A stretch of 56,336 bases of DNA from Prevotella sp. KH2C16 (GTDB lineage Bacteria > Bacteroidota > Bacteroidia > Bacteroidales > Bacteroidaceae). The number at the start of each line of letters is the position of its first letter. Within the stretch, counting starts at the first letter, position 1. Location: assembly GCF_900113305.1 (NCBI RefSeq), contig NZ_FOOW01000017.1:1-56336 (forward strand). The letters run 5' to 3'. Below, piece by piece: positions 17,114 to 26,884 of the stretch. A program made the position numbers and the translations under genes. The notes below the pieces were generated by a model. The model was not told where the DNA came from. It did no database searches and saw nothing but the letters and a program-made list of their open reading frames with translations.

Positions 17114-18721
17114 ATGAGAAAATATATCCTATACCTATTGCCGCTCCTCTTCCTGACCTCGTGTCTGAGCGAAAACCCCAAGAGCCAGCTCCCGGAAGGC
17201 GAGGTCTACAAGTCGGCTTCAGAGCTCTACATCAACGCCGTGGCTACCTTATACAACTACATCGGCGGCAGCAGCGAGAGCCAGGGACTGCAGGGTACCT
17301 ACCGGGGAGTGTACGACTACAACACCTTCAGCACCGACGAGGCCATGCTCCCGACGAGGGGCGGCGACTGGTACGACGGCGGTTTCTGGCAGAATCTGTA
17401 CCTGCACGCCTGGACACCGACGGACAACTCGCTCTACAACACATGGAACTATCTCTATAAAGTCATCGTGCTCTGCAACCAGTCGCTGGCCGCCATCGAC
17501 CGCCACGGCGACCTCCTCGACAGCTCGCGGAAGCAGGCCTACACGGCCGAGGTAAGGGCATTGCGCGCCATGTTCTATTATTACCTGCAAGACTTGTTCG
17601 GGAATGTGCCACTCGTAACAGCTGCCGACACGCCTCTCGACCAAATCGGGCAAAGCGGAAGGAGCAGCGTGTTCGATTTCTGCGTACAGGAACTCCAGCA
17701 GGCAGCCCCCTCCCTGCCCCGCGGACACAGCAACTATGAGGGCAGCAACTATGGGCGGATAACCCGCCCCGTGGCCTATTTCCTGTTGGCAAAGCTGGCT
17801 TTGAACGCCGAAATCTACTCCGACGACGACTGGACGGATGCCCAGAAGCCTTCGGGCAAGAGCATCTTCTTCAATGTCGACGGGCAGAAACTGAACGCCT
17901 GGGAAACCGTAGTGGCCTATTGCGACAAGATCAAGGCCGAGGGATTCTCGCTTAGCGGAGACTATGCGGCCAACTTCTCCGTCCACAACGAGACCTCCCC
18001 GGAGAACATCTTCACGATTCCCATGGACAAGGACCTCTACGCCAACCAGTTCCAATACCTCTTCCGCAGCCGGCATTACAATCATGGAGGCGCGCTCGGG
18101 ATGGATGCCGAGAACGGCACCTGTGCCACGCTGTCCACCCTCCGCACCTACGGATACGGCACCCCGGCGGTAGACAGCCGCTATGCCGTCAACTTCTATT
18201 CCGACACCCTGCGGGTGGACGGCAGCATCGTGCGCCTCGACAATGGCGAGGCGCTGGTCTACAAGCCCCTCGAAGTAAGGCTCGACCTCTCGGGAACGGC
18301 CTACGAGAAGACTGCCGGAGCCCGCATGGCGAAGTATGAGATAGACCGGACGGCGCATGAGGACGGCAAACTTCAGGACAACGACATCGTCTTGTTCCGC
18401 TATGCGGATGTGCTGCTCATGGCGGCGGAGGCCAAGGTGAGGAACGGCGGAGACGGCTCCGCGGAACTGAATCAGGTGCGCCGGCGCGTGGGAATGGCGG
18501 CCAGGAGAGCCACCTTGGACAACATTCTCGACGAACGCCTGCTCGAACTGATGTGGGAGGGATGGCGAAGACAGGACCTGATACGCTTCGGAAGGTTCTG
18601 CCAGGCCTACGACCAACGGCCGCAACTGCCGTCGGAGAAAGACGGGCACACCGCCGTGTATCCCATTCCCGACAAGGCGCTGAAGCTGAACAAGCAACTA
18701 CGGCAGAACCCGGGATACTGA
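17114..18721 (+). CDS. SusD/RagB-type outer-membrane lipoprotein
   Basis: A 535-residue surface lipoprotein that forms the lid of the SusC transporter and captures its ligand. The lipoprotein signal is MRKYILYLLPLLFLTSCLSENP, with Cys17 as the lipidated residue. Tetratricopeptide-like SusD helices are visible (NTWNYLYKVIVLCNQSL, EVRALRAMFYYYLQDLFGNVP), and the family C-terminal segments LFRYADVLLMAAEAKVR, ERLLELMWEGWRRQDLIRFG and YPIPDKAL follow. It begins 10 bp after the SusC stop, so the two form one operon. No carbohydrate-active enzyme, sensor or sulfatase is attached, which argues against a full polysaccharide utilisation locus here. Confidence 0.93.
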   Translation: MRKYILYLLPLLFLTSCLSENPKSQLPEGEVYKSASELYINAVATLYNYIGGSSESQGLQGTYRGVYDYNTFSTDEAMLPTRGGDWYDGGFWQNLYLHAWTPTDNSLYNTWNYLYKVIVLCNQSLAAIDRHGDLLDSSRKQAYTAEVRALRAMFYYYLQDLFGNVPLVTAADTPLDQIGQSGRSSVFDFCVQELQQAAPSLPRGHSNYEGSNYGRITRPVAYFLLAKLALNAEIYSDDDWTDAQKPSGKSIFFNVDGQKLNAWETVVAYCDKIKAEGFSLSGDYAANFSVHNETSPENIFTIPMDKDLYANQFQYLFRSRHYNHGGALGMDAENGTCATLSTLRTYGYGTPAVDSRYAVNFYSDTLRVDGSIVRLDNGEALVYKPLEVRLDLSGTAYEKTAGARMAKYEIDRTAHEDGKLQDNDIVLFRYADVLLMAAEAKVRNGGDGSAELNQVRRRVGMAARRATLDNILDERLLELMWEGWRRQDLIRFGRFCQAYDQRPQLPSEKDGHTAVYPIPDKALKLNKQLRQNPGY

Positions 18722-18737
18722 TTCTGCCGCAAAGGCG

Positions 18738-18798
18738 GTCAGGTCTTGCCTGACTTCCGGTTTCCTCCAAGAGCACGCCGGCCTGCCCTAAGGCCGGT
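18738..18798. terminator. Two hairpins between converging genes
   Basis: GTCAGG/CCTGAC (18738-18754) and CCGGCCT/AGGCCGG (18778-18797, loop GCCCTA) lie between the SusD stop and the end of the converging minus-strand gene. Neither has a T tract, so termination is likely by position but unproven. Confidence 0.4.
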
Positions 18799-18809
18799 CT
18801 GAAGGGATG

Positions 18810-19568
18810 TTACCATCTTCCAATGCGCTTCCGAGTGTCTTCCGCTGCCGCTCTTACTTTCTGATAATCATAGTTCCACGCATCCTTCATGAAGACGATG
18901 CACCCCTTTATTCCGGACAGTCGCTGCTCCTTCTGGGCGTAGCCCTCGTCGGTAAGAAGCAGTTTCAGGAATACCGGCACATATCCTTTCTTCACCATAT
19001 AGACGCCTATGCAATGGGTGTAGCGCGTCTCGAAGGCGGTGGTTATCGGGAAATCGACCACATAGACCGAGTCAGCATTACCCCAGGAGGTAGCCTCCTT
19101 GCCGCCAAGCTTGGTGATGCGCTCCACCCACGACGGGTCGAACTCCGGCTTTTTCTCCTTATAGCCAAATCCGAGGTGCGTTGCCGAATGCAGGTCTGTC
19201 AGGTAGTTGTTCTCCGTATAGCGGAACACATCACGGAAGACCATCTTCTCCCGCGGAACATTGCCTCCCACATGAGCCAACAGCCAGGGGTACAGAATCT
19301 TGCTGTTGTTATCCTTCCCCACGGCAGTCTCCCAGTATCCGCACATTCCCCTCCACTCCTTGCCGTTGTGAAGACGGTCGTAATCAGCGTTGGGCACATA
19401 GAGTGTTGAGTGGCGGTCATATGCCGCAACATAGTCCTTGGGCACATTCATGCCCACATTGAAGCATTCTTCCGAGAATGTCTTGATAGCCCCGAACCGG
19501 TCCTCGGCACCGGCAAGCAACGGGGAAGCCTGCAAAAGCAAGCATAAAGAAACGAGTAATGTTTTCAT
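18810..19568 (-). CDS. Secreted protein of unknown function
   Basis: A 252-residue protein I do not recognise. It has a clear Sec signal (MKTLLVSLCLLLQASPLLAG, cleavage near AEDRFG). The mature part is mixed alpha/beta with no obvious catalytic motif or repeat; notable blocks are HNGKEWRGMCGYWETAVGKD, HLGFGYKEKKPEFDPSWVER and FETRYTHCIGVYMVKKGYVP. Two of its cysteines could form a disulfide. I start at ATG 19568 because the signal peptide fits; the open frame begins five codons earlier. It converges on the SusD gene and has its own candidate promoter at 19734-19741. Confidence 0.7.
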   Translation of the reverse strand: MKTLLVSLCLLLQASPLLAGAEDRFGAIKTFSEECFNVGMNVPKDYVAAYDRHSTLYVPNADYDRLHNGKEWRGMCGYWETAVGKDNNSKILYPWLLAHVGGNVPREKMVFRDVFRYTENNYLTDLHSATHLGFGYKEKKPEFDPSWVERITKLGGKEATSWGNADSVYVVDFPITTAFETRYTHCIGVYMVKKGYVPVFLKLLLTDEGYAQKEQRLSGIKGCIVFMKDAWNYDYQKVRAAAEDTRKRIGRW

Positions 19569-19733
19569 GATGATAAATTCCAAAAGTCATAAGAGTTATA
19601 AGTCTTCTTCATATCATCTTCTCTGACGGTTCAAACAGACTGTCAAAGCCAGAATATCCAATAGGGCCGGATGCGACAGAATCGGATGTCCCTTGAGCAT
19701 CCTTGCACACAACGCCTCCACGGAGGCATGCCC

Positions 19734-19741
19734 CAAATATA
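19734..19741 (-). promoter_or_regulatory. Candidate -7 box for the secreted unknown protein
   Basis: CAAATATA on the plus strand gives TATATTTG on the minus strand. The leader to the start at 19568 would be about 160 nt. No gene is seen between 19569 and 19865; that stretch also holds the pepC terminator. Confidence 0.45.
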
Positions 19742-19776
19742 CGGAAAAGAAAGGCTGGTTGTTCGCAAACCATGTT

Positions 19777-19834
19777 AAAAAAAACGAAAAAACCTGCATT
19801 TTCCTGCGCAAAAAAGCGCAAATGAAAATGCAGG
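19777..19834 (-). terminator. Rho-independent terminator after the aminopeptidase C gene
   Basis: CCTGCATTTTC (19793-19803) pairs perfectly with GAAAATGCAGG (19824-19834), and an inner TGCGC-AAAAAA-GCGCA extends the stem. On the minus strand the hairpin is followed by T-rich sequence (complement of 19777-19792). It starts 32 bp past the pepC stop. Confidence 0.88.
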
Positions 19835-19865
19835 CATATAGCTATAGGGCGCAAGGAGTTCGCCC

Positions 19866-21272
19866 TTACTCGTCCGCGGAGAAGAGAGGATCCTCGGGCA
19901 TCACCATGAGCGGCTTCTGCTCATACTGCTCGAGCATCTTCGCAGGCACATATTCCTTGTCGACCACGAGGCGGAACATGTATTCCTCAAACCACCGGTT
20001 GGTCATGATGAGATAGCCGTTCACGCCGCTGTCGGAGCCCCAGCTGTTCTCCACCTTCCACTTCAGGGGCTTGCCCTGGGCGTCGAGATCCACGGCGGTA
20101 AGCGTCATCGCATGGGTGGAACCGCTGTCGAAGGTCTCTATGCGCTGTGCCTTCTTCATGCCGAAGGTGGTTCCAAAGAGGCTGCCATAATCGAAGTTGT
20201 CCAAGTCGAGGTAGCCCCGCTTGCGGTCGAGCTGCTTGCCCACATCGTAGGAGGAATACATCTTGCGCCCGTCCTTGAGGCTGGCGATGGCGAGGCTCTC
20301 GATGTCCTCCATCGGCAGGTTCAGGTATTTCCAGTTGTGGCCGTCGTAGGTGTGGCGGTCATACTCCACCTCGTAGGTCTTGTAATACGGCCTGCGCGGG
20401 TCGTTCATCACCATGATGAAGGTGCCGTTGAGGACTCCTCCCACGGTTTCCCTGTAAAATTCTTTCGGAGTATAGTGCTTCACGGGTCCGACGGTCTTGC
20501 CGTCCTTGTCGGTAAACGCATACGAGAACTCCTTCACGGGCTCGCCGAGCGTGAGCACAAGCATATGGTAAACGGTGCCGAGCATCTGCGTCTTACGGGC
20601 CTTGATGGCCTTTGCGCTCTTGCCGCCGTTCACCATTCCGCGCAGTTCGAGGCCGAACTCACGCAGCTTCGACGACACCAGGCGCGCCATCCTGCTGGTA
20701 TTGTCCGATGAATAGGTCTCCGGCATCACGCTCATCGGCACGAGTCCGTATTTCTCGGCGAGGTCGGAGACACCGCAGAAAGTGCCCCCGTCGTTGATGG
20801 GATGATGGAAGAAGAACTGCACGCGGGTGTCGTCCATGGGCTTGCGGGCATGGTCTATCACGCCCTGGAGCATCAGGTTGGCCTTCTCCAGCTGGTCGTA
20901 GAAGAAAAGGTAGGCCTGCGAGAATTCCACCCGGAGCGAGTCGTGGTGCGCCTTGGCGAAGTTGGAGCGGAGCACATTGAGCCCCGAGAACATCCAGCAG
21001 CGCCCCGAGCTCTTCTGGTTGTGGATGCTCTGCTTCGGGGTCTCCACGCTGAAATGGGTGTCGAAAGACATGCGACTGCCATAGCTCCTGGCCAGATCGT
21101 CGATGGAATTGGAGGCCACGGCGTTTGCGAGAGCCTTGTCTGCCTGAGAGCCACCATTGCCTTTCGCAATCTCGGAGAGCATCTTTTCCGAGATTCCTCC
21201 TTCTTTTGTCTGCGCCTGAAGACCGCCTGCCACAGCGAGCAGGGCAGCCATCAGCAAGATTCGTTTGTTCAT
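19866..21272 (-). CDS. pepC: Secreted aminopeptidase C (C1B, bleomycin-hydrolase family)
   Basis: A 468-residue papain-fold cysteine peptidase of the bleomycin hydrolase/PepC family, which removes residues from peptide N-termini and usually forms a hexameric ring. The triad is visible: Cys92 in SSGRCWMFSGLN, His387 in GSTHAMTLTAVD and Asn409 in VENSWGSDSG. Unlike the cytosolic bacterial and eukaryotic enzymes it has a signal peptide (MNKRILLMAALLAVAGGLQAQ), so it should act in the periplasm or at the surface in peptide nutrition. I chose the ATG at 21272 because AAGGAA precedes it and the signal peptide begins there; the open frame extends 55 codons upstream through the promoter. Confidence 0.93.
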   Translation of the reverse strand: MNKRILLMAALLAVAGGLQAQTKEGGISEKMLSEIAKGNGGSQADKALANAVASNSIDDLARSYGSRMSFDTHFSVETPKQSIHNQKSSGRCWMFSGLNVLRSNFAKAHHDSLRVEFSQAYLFFYDQLEKANLMLQGVIDHARKPMDDTRVQFFFHHPINDGGTFCGVSDLAEKYGLVPMSVMPETYSSDNTSRMARLVSSKLREFGLELRGMVNGGKSAKAIKARKTQMLGTVYHMLVLTLGEPVKEFSYAFTDKDGKTVGPVKHYTPKEFYRETVGGVLNGTFIMVMNDPRRPYYKTYEVEYDRHTYDGHNWKYLNLPMEDIESLAIASLKDGRKMYSSYDVGKQLDRKRGYLDLDNFDYGSLFGTTFGMKKAQRIETFDSGSTHAMTLTAVDLDAQGKPLKWKVENSWGSDSGVNGYLIMTNRWFEEYMFRLVVDKEYVPAKMLEQYEQKPLMVMPEDPLFSADE

Positions 21273-21304
21273 TTCCTTATGTTTTTGATAATGATTGTTC
21301 TTTG

Positions 21305-21312
21305 CAAAGTTA
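21305..21312 (-). promoter_or_regulatory. -7 box for the aminopeptidase C gene
   Basis: CAAAGTTA on the plus strand reads TAACTTTG on the minus strand, 32 bp upstream of the start at 21272. Confidence 0.6.
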
Positions 21313-21369
21313 ACAAAAAGAATCCGTCCCCGCAACTTCTCCGGCGAAAAATAAATATTGTCGCTGATA

Positions 21370-21401
21370 TTTGGAATGCTTGGGAATAAATGGTATATTT
21401 G
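21370..21401 (+). promoter_or_regulatory. Promoter with a long leader before the HU-like gene
   Basis: TTTG (21370-21373) and TATATTTG (21394-21401) are 20 bp apart. The next plus-strand gene starts at 21606, so the leader would be about 200 nt and would include the 22-bp palindrome array at 21479-21544. Confidence 0.65.
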
Positions 21402-21478
21402 CATGCAAAAGCACGGGAAACCTTGGCCGGCGACCAACGAAACGGCGGACGACGGACAGGGAGGCCGCCGAAAGGAGA

Positions 21479-21544
21479 GTGAAATCTCAGACTTTAGTAG
21501 GTAAAATCCCAGATTTCAGCAAGTAATATCTTGGATTTTACTCT
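21479..21544. repeat. 22-bp palindrome array, GTAAAATC type, three units
   Basis: Units start at 21479, 21501 and 21523, exactly 22 bp apart. Each has imperfect arms of the form GTAAAATC-nnn-GATTTTAC: GTGAAATC/GACTTTAG, GTAAAATC/GATTTCAG and GTAATATC/GATTTTAC. It has the same phase and design as the GACAAAATCG arrays but different arms. It lies in the probable leader of the HU-like gene. Confidence 0.8.
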
Positions 21545-21605
21545 CCAGAAGACGGCTGGAAGCAGCGACGGAAACGACAGACAAGAATACCAAAAACATC
21601 ATATC

Positions 21606-22013
21606 ATGGCAATATTCATCAAGTTATACCAGAACAAATACAACCGGCAGCACGATTACGGGAAGTGGTTTGCCCGGGTGGTGCGCACCGGCGAGACCGA
21701 CATCGACCGCCTGGCAGAGCACATCGAGCAGAACACCACCTTCAAGAAGGGCGAGGTGAAGGGGCTTCTCATCGAGCTCGTGGAGGAGATGAAGCAGGAG
21801 CTGCAGGCGGGCAGGACGGTGAACCTGAACGGCTTCGGCCGGTTCCACCTCAGCGTAACGAGCCTCTCGGTGGACAAGCCGGAGGACTTCAACATCGCCC
21901 GGCACATCACCGGCATCAAGTGTAAGTTCACGCCCGCGGGCAGGCGAGACCCCGAGACATGGCGCGTCAGCCAGGTTTTCAGCGAGGGAGCGGAGGTGAA
22001 ACGCCAGGAATAG
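21606..22013 (+). CDS. HU-family DNA-binding protein
   Basis: A 135-residue protein of the Bacteroidota HU-like group, longer than the classic 90-residue HU. HU proteins bind and bend DNA as dimers in the nucleoid. The N-terminal helices (TDIDRLAEHIEQNTTFKKGE, then VKGLLIELVEEMKQELQAG) and the short strand RTVNLNGFGRFHLSV match the HU core, while the usual DNA-contacting arm is replaced by a longer charged tail (ITGIKCKFTPAGRRDPETW). The start at 21606 (MAIFIKLYQNKYN) matches related proteins; the open frame extends 25 codons upstream through the palindrome array. It stands alone before dxs, which has its own promoter. Confidence 0.82.
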   Translation: MAIFIKLYQNKYNRQHDYGKWFARVVRTGETDIDRLAEHIEQNTTFKKGEVKGLLIELVEEMKQELQAGRTVNLNGFGRFHLSVTSLSVDKPEDFNIARHITGIKCKFTPAGRRDPETWRVSQVFSEGAEVKRQE

Positions 22014-22078
22014 TCGCCTCGCTTCCCTCCTTGCGGACACGGCAAGCGCTCCCGCCGGCGAACAGAAAAAAGAGGGCT

Positions 22079-22113
22079 TTTGGTTGTTTATGTAGAAAAA
22101 AATAGTATCTTTG
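22079..22113 (+). promoter_or_regulatory. Promoter for the dxs-trkA-trkH-manA operon
   Basis: The -7 box is TATCTTTG (22106-22113), 25 bp before the start codon. TTTG at 22079-22082 or TTG at 22084-22086 could be the -33 element. Confidence 0.65.
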
Positions 22114-22138
22114 CAAGGTTATTACATGTTTTAATAGC

Positions 22139-24031
22139 GTGGACAAGGAAAAATTCGGACTTCTAAGCCAAATCAAATACCCGGCAGACCTAAGGAAACT
22201 GGGCATCGACGACTTGCCGGAGGTGTGCAAGGAGCTGCGCCAGGACATCATCGAAGAGGTTGCCGTCAACCCCGGACACTTCGCGTCGAGCCTCGGCGTG
22301 GTAGAGATTACGGTGGCACTGCACTATGTTTTCAATACTCCCTACGACCGCCTGGTGTGGGATGTGGGGCATCAAGCCTACGGGCACAAGATATTGACGG
22401 GTCGCCGCGACCAGTTCTGCACCAACCGGAAACTGAAGGGCATCCGCCCGTTCCCCACTCCCCTGGAAAGCGAATACGACACCTTCACCTGCGGACATGC
22501 GTCGAACTCCATCTCAGCGGCACTCGGCATGGCCGTGGCCGCCAAGAAGACGGGGCACGAAGACCGGCATGTGGTGGCCGTCATCGGCGACGGAGCCATG
22601 AGCGGAGGCCTCGCCTTCGAGGGCCTGAACAATGTGTCGAACAGCGACAACGACCTGCTCATCATCCTCAACGACAACGACATGAGCATCGACCGGGCGG
22701 TGGGAGGCATGGAGCAGTATCTCCTGAACCTTGACACCAACGCCACCTACAACCGCCTGCGGTTCAAGGCCTCGCGCTGGCTGCATGCCAAAGGCCACCT
22801 GAACGACGACCGGCGCAAGGGCATCATACGCCTGAACAACGCCATCAAGTCGGCCCTGAGCCATCAGCAGAACATCTTCGAGGGCATGAACATCCGATAC
22901 TTCGGGCCGTTCGACGGGCACGATGTGAAGGAAATCGTGCGCCTCCTGCGGCAACTCAAGGACATGAAAGGCCCCAAGCTGCTCCACCTGCGCACCACGA
23001 AAGGCAAGGGATATGAGCCCGCCGAGAAGCAGGCCACCCTGTGGCATGCCCCGGGCAAGTTCGACGCGGAGACCGGCGAGCGCATCGTGAAGGACTGCTC
23101 GCACGAGCCTCCGAGATACCAGGATGTGTTCGGAGAGACCCTCCTGGAACTCGCAAGGCAGAACGAACGCATCGTGGGGGTAACTCCTGCCATGCCCACG
23201 GGCTGCTCCATGAACATCATGATGCAGGAGATGCCCTGCCGCACCTTTGATGTAGGCATCGCCGAGGGGCACGCCGTAACCTTCTCGGGGGGCATGGCGA
23301 AAGACGGGCTGCAGCCCTTCTGCAACATCTACAGCTCTTTCTCGCAGCGTGCCTACGATAATATCATCCACGACCTGGCCATCCTCAACCTGCCCGTAGT
23401 GCTCTGTCTGGACCGGGCGGGACTGGTGGGAGAAGACGGGCCGACGCATCACGGTGCCTTCGACCTGGCTTTCCTGCGCCCGATTCCGAACCTCACCATT
23501 GCCTCGCCGATGGACGAGAGCGAGCTCCGGAGGCTCATGTACACCGCCCAACTGCCGGGAAAAGGCACCTTCGTCATCAGGTATCCCCGCGGCAGAGGCG
23601 TACAGACCGACTGGCGCTGTCCGCTGGAAGAGGTGCCCGTGGGCAAGGGTCGCAAGCTGCGCGACGGCAGCGAGGTGGCCGTATTGAGCCTCGGGCCCAT
23701 AGGAAACGAGGTTGAGAAAGCCGTCGCGCAGGTCGCCGGTGAGGTGAGCGCGGCACATTACGACCTGCGATTCCTCAAGCCCCTCGACGAGGAAATCCTC
23801 CACGAGGTGGGCCGCAGGTTCCCACGCGTCATCACCATAGAGGACGGCGTGAGGAACGGAGGCCTCGGCTCGGCCGTGCTCGAGTGGATGGACGACCACG
23901 GATACCACCCTCATGTACAGAGAATGGGCCTTCCCGACAAGTTCGTGGAGCACGGAACCGTCGACGAGCTCCGCAAGATTACAGGCATCGACACCGACTC
24001 CATCGTCAGGGCTTTGAAAGGTATCGGCTAA
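22139..24031 (+). CDS. dxs: 1-Deoxy-D-xylulose-5-phosphate synthase
   Basis: A 630-residue thiamine-diphosphate enzyme that joins pyruvate and glyceraldehyde 3-phosphate to make DXP, the first step of the MEP route to isoprenoids and a branch point to thiamine and pyridoxal. Visible landmarks are [17 protein letters not shown], the ThDP/magnesium motif [16 protein letters not shown]...NDNDMS, the transketolase block [18 protein letters not shown] and [18 protein letters not shown]. The start codon is GTG at 22139, where the protein reads [18 protein letters not shown]; no ATG nearby fits the family N-terminus. It heads an operon with trkA, trkH and manA; trkA begins 35 bp after it. Confidence 0.97.
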   Translation: MDKEKFGLLSQIKYPADLRKLGIDDLPEVCKELRQDIIEEVAVNPGHFASSLGVVEITVALHYVFNTPYDRLVWDVGHQAYGHKILTGRRDQFCTNRKLKGIRPFPTPLESEYDTFTCGHASNSISAALGMAVAAKKTGHEDRHVVAVIGDGAMSGGLAFEGLNNVSNSDNDLLIILNDNDMSIDRAVGGMEQYLLNLDTNATYNRLRFKASRWLHAKGHLNDDRRKGIIRLNNAIKSALSHQQNIFEGMNIRYFGPFDGHDVKEIVRLLRQLKDMKGPKLLHLRTTKGKGYEPAEKQATLWHAPGKFDAETGERIVKDCSHEPPRYQDVFGETLLELARQNERIVGVTPAMPTGCSMNIMMQEMPCRTFDVGIAEGHAVTFSGGMAKDGLQPFCNIYSSFSQRAYDNIIHDLAILNLPVVLCLDRAGLVGEDGPTHHGAFDLAFLRPIPNLTIASPMDESELRRLMYTAQLPGKGTFVIRYPRGRGVQTDWRCPLEEVPVGKGRKLRDGSEVAVLSLGPIGNEVEKAVAQVAGEVSAAHYDLRFLKPLDEEILHEVGRRFPRVITIEDGVRNGGLGSAVLEWMDDHGYHPHVQRMGLPDKFVEHGTVDELRKITGIDTDSIVRALKGIG

Positions 24032-24066
24032 CGCAAAACAACGAAAAGAACAAAAGAAAACCAATT

Positions 24067-25410
24067 ATGAAGATTGTCATTGCCGGCGCACATGCCATCG
24101 GACGCCATCTGGCACGCCTCCTCTCGCGCAACAAGGAAGACATCACGCTCATCGACGAAGACCCTGAACGCCTCGCACGGATAGGCTCGGACTACGACCT
24201 GCTCACCATGGAGGCCGTTCCCAACAGCGTGAAAACCCTCAAGAACGCCGATGTGGACGATGCAGACCTGTTCATTGCCGTAACGCCCGACCAGAGCCGC
24301 AACATCAACTGCTGCATCCTGGCGAAAGCATTAGGCGCAAAGAAGACCGTCGCCAAAATCGACAACGACGAGTTCTCGGAGACCGAGATGCAGGAGTTCT
24401 TCGCCAAATTAGGCGTCGACTCGCTCATCTATCCCGAGGCTCTGGCAGCCAAGGAGATAAACAACGGCCTGAAGATGTCGTGGGTCCGCCAGCGATGGGA
24501 TGTCCACGACGGCGCCCTGGTGATGCTGGGCATCAAGCTCAGGGAAACCTGCGAAATCCTGAACCAGCCCCTCAAGGACCTCTGCGGACCCGAAGACCCC
24601 TATCATGTGGTGGCCATCAAGCGCGGCGGGGAGACCATCATCCCCGGCGGCAACGACGAGCTGAAGCTCTATGACCTGGCTTATTTCATGACGACAAGGC
24701 AGTATATCCCCTACATTCGCAAGATATCGGGCAAGGAACACTATGTGGATGTGAAGAATGTGATGTTCATGGGCGGCGGCAACACCACCGTGCGGACGGT
24801 AAGCACGATGCCCGAATACATGGACGCGAAGATCATCGAGAGCAGCCTGGAGCGCTGCGAGCAGCTCAACGAACTGCTCGAGGGCGACAAGACGCTCGTC
24901 ATCAACGGCGACGGGCGCGACATCGAGCTGCTCAACGAGGAGGGAATCAAGAACACGCAGGCCTTCGTGGCGCTGACCGGAAACGCCGAGACCAACATCC
25001 TCGCATGCCTCACGGCCAAGCGGCTGGGCGTGAGGAAGACCGTGGCCATGGTCGACAACCTCAACTATACAAGCATGGCGGAGAGCCTCGACATCGGCAC
25101 GATTATCAACAAGCGCGTCATCGCGGCGGGCAAGATCTATCAGATGATGCTCGACGCAGATGTCCTGAATGTAACCTTCCTCACCAATGCCAACGCCGAT
25201 GTGGCGGAGTTCATTCCCAAGGAAGGCTCCAAAATCACCAAGAAAGCCGTGAAGGACCTCGGCTTGCCGCAGGGAATGACCATCGGCGGAATGGTCAGGA
25301 ACGGCGAGGGAATGCTTGTTTCGGGCAACACGCAGATACAGGCCGGCGACTCGGTGATGGTATTCTGCAGCGACATCAACATGAAGAAGGTGGAAAAACT
25401 GTTCATATGA
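24067..25410 (+). CDS. trkA: Trk potassium uptake regulatory protein TrkA
   Basis: A 447-residue cytoplasmic protein that gates the TrkH potassium channel in response to nucleotides. It has two tandem RCK modules, each an NAD-binding TrkA-N domain plus a TrkA-C domain. The first starts MKIVIAGAHAIGRHLARLL with an AHAIG variant of the glycine motif; the second starts near residue 235 at KTLVINGDGRDIELLNEEGI. Both contain an acidic residue after the second strand (LIDED in the first). It overlaps trkH by 4 bp (ATGA), so the two products are made together. Confidence 0.95.
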   Translation: MKIVIAGAHAIGRHLARLLSRNKEDITLIDEDPERLARIGSDYDLLTMEAVPNSVKTLKNADVDDADLFIAVTPDQSRNINCCILAKALGAKKTVAKIDNDEFSETEMQEFFAKLGVDSLIYPEALAAKEINNGLKMSWVRQRWDVHDGALVMLGIKLRETCEILNQPLKDLCGPEDPYHVVAIKRGGETIIPGGNDELKLYDLAYFMTTRQYIPYIRKISGKEHYVDVKNVMFMGGGNTTVRTVSTMPEYMDAKIIESSLERCEQLNELLEGDKTLVINGDGRDIELLNEEGIKNTQAFVALTGNAETNILACLTAKRLGVRKTVAMVDNLNYTSMAESLDIGTIINKRVIAAGKIYQMMLDADVLNVTFLTNANADVAEFIPKEGSKITKKAVKDLGLPQGMTIGGMVRNGEGMLVSGNTQIQAGDSVMVFCSDINMKKVEKLFI

Positions 25411-26864
25411 TCAACTGGAAGATTATCTACAAGGTTCTCGGCTCGCTGCTGTTCATCGAGGCTTCGCTGCTGTTCTGGTGCCTGCTGATGGCTTTCTTCT
25501 ATGAGGAAGACGATTTTCTGGCGTTCGCGATATCGCTCGTAGTAACCATGTTCTTCGGCTTCGTGCTCCGACTGGTGGGCAGGAATGCCGACAACAACCT
25601 GTCGCGCAAGGAAGCCTACCTCGTAGTAAGCCTTTCCTGGATCGTCTTCAGTTTCTTCGGCACGCTGCCTTTCCTGATCAGCGGCTATATCACCAACTTC
25701 ACCGATGCCTACTTCGAGACCATGTCGGGGTTCACCACGACGGGAGCCACCATCATCGACGATGTGGAGGTGCTGCCCCACGGACTGCTCTTCTGGCGGT
25801 CGCTCACCCAGTGGATAGGCGGCCTGGGCATCGTCTTCTTCACCATTGCCCTGCTCCCCTCGATGGTGGGAGGCTCGGTAAAGGTATTCGCCGCCGAAGC
25901 TACAGGCCCCATTAAGACGAAGCTGCATCCGCGTCTCTCGGTCAGCGCAAAGTGGATATGGCTGGTCTATCTGGTGCTCACCGTGGCGTGCGCGGGAAGC
26001 TACATGCTCTTCGGGATGGACTGGTTCGACGGCATCAACTATGCCATGACGACCACGGCGACGGGAGGTTTCTCCACCCACAACACCAGCACGGAATTCT
26101 TCAACTCGCCCGCGCTGGAGTACACCTGCGTCATCTTCTGCTTCCTTTCCGGCGTCAACTTCATGCTTCTCTATTTCTCCGTAGCCAAGCTGAAGATAGG
26201 AAGGCTTTTCAAGAACGCCGAATTCCAGTTCTATCTCTTGATTACGCTGGGCTTTACAGCCTTTATCATGGCAGAGCTCATCACCCGCAACGGCTACGAT
26301 CTTGAGCATGCGTTCCGCAGCGGAGCGTTCCAGGTGGTCTCGTTCATCACCACCACCGGGCTCTTCAACGACGACGCGGCCCGATGGCCGCATGTAACCT
26401 GGGTGGTACTGGCCGCCTGCATGTTCTTCGGCGGCTGCTCAGGCTCCACGGCGGGAGGTTTCAAGGCCGTGAGGGGAGTGATGCTCCTGAAGACCGTAAG
26501 GAACGAATTCCGCCAGATGCTGCATCCCAATGCCGTGCTGCCGATGAAGATCAACGGCACGAATGTTTCCCAGCAGAAACGCGTAACGCTGCTCGCCTAC
26601 CTGACAACCTACCTTACGCTGTGCCTCGTCATCTCTTTCACGATGATTGCCGTGGGCATCGACAACACCAATGCGATAACAATCACGCTGAGTTGCATAG
26701 GCAATGTGGGGCCCACGCTCGGCCTGGAGATAGGCCCGACGATGTCGTGGAGCATGCTGCCCGATGTGGCCAAGTGGATGTGCGCGGCCATGATGCTCAT
26801 CGGAAGGCTGGAAATCTTCACCGTGCTCGTCATCTTCACGCCCCAGTTCTGGCGCAAGAATTAA
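25407..26864 (+). CDS. trkH: Trk potassium uptake channel subunit TrkH
   Basis: A 485-residue inner-membrane protein of the TrkH/KtrB superfamily that carries potassium inward with TrkA bound on the cytoplasmic side. About ten hydrophobic segments form four membrane-pore-membrane repeats. Selectivity-loop glycines are visible in MSGFTTTGATIID, TTTATGGFSTHNTS, TTTGLFNDDA and SCIGNVGPTLGLEIG. The start ATG at 25407 overlaps the trkA stop. manA follows after 20 bp. Confidence 0.95.
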   Translation: MINWKIIYKVLGSLLFIEASLLFWCLLMAFFYEEDDFLAFAISLVVTMFFGFVLRLVGRNADNNLSRKEAYLVVSLSWIVFSFFGTLPFLISGYITNFTDAYFETMSGFTTTGATIIDDVEVLPHGLLFWRSLTQWIGGLGIVFFTIALLPSMVGGSVKVFAAEATGPIKTKLHPRLSVSAKWIWLVYLVLTVACAGSYMLFGMDWFDGINYAMTTTATGGFSTHNTSTEFFNSPALEYTCVIFCFLSGVNFMLLYFSVAKLKIGRLFKNAEFQFYLLITLGFTAFIMAELITRNGYDLEHAFRSGAFQVVSFITTTGLFNDDAARWPHVTWVVLAACMFFGGCSGSTAGGFKAVRGVMLLKTVRNEFRQMLHPNAVLPMKINGTNVSQQKRVTLLAYLTTYLTLCLVISFTMIAVGIDNTNAITITLSCIGNVGPTLGLEIGPTMSWSMLPDVAKWMCAAMMLIGRLEIFTVLVIFTPQFWRKN

Positions 26865-26884
26865 AACAACAAACAACATACGAT

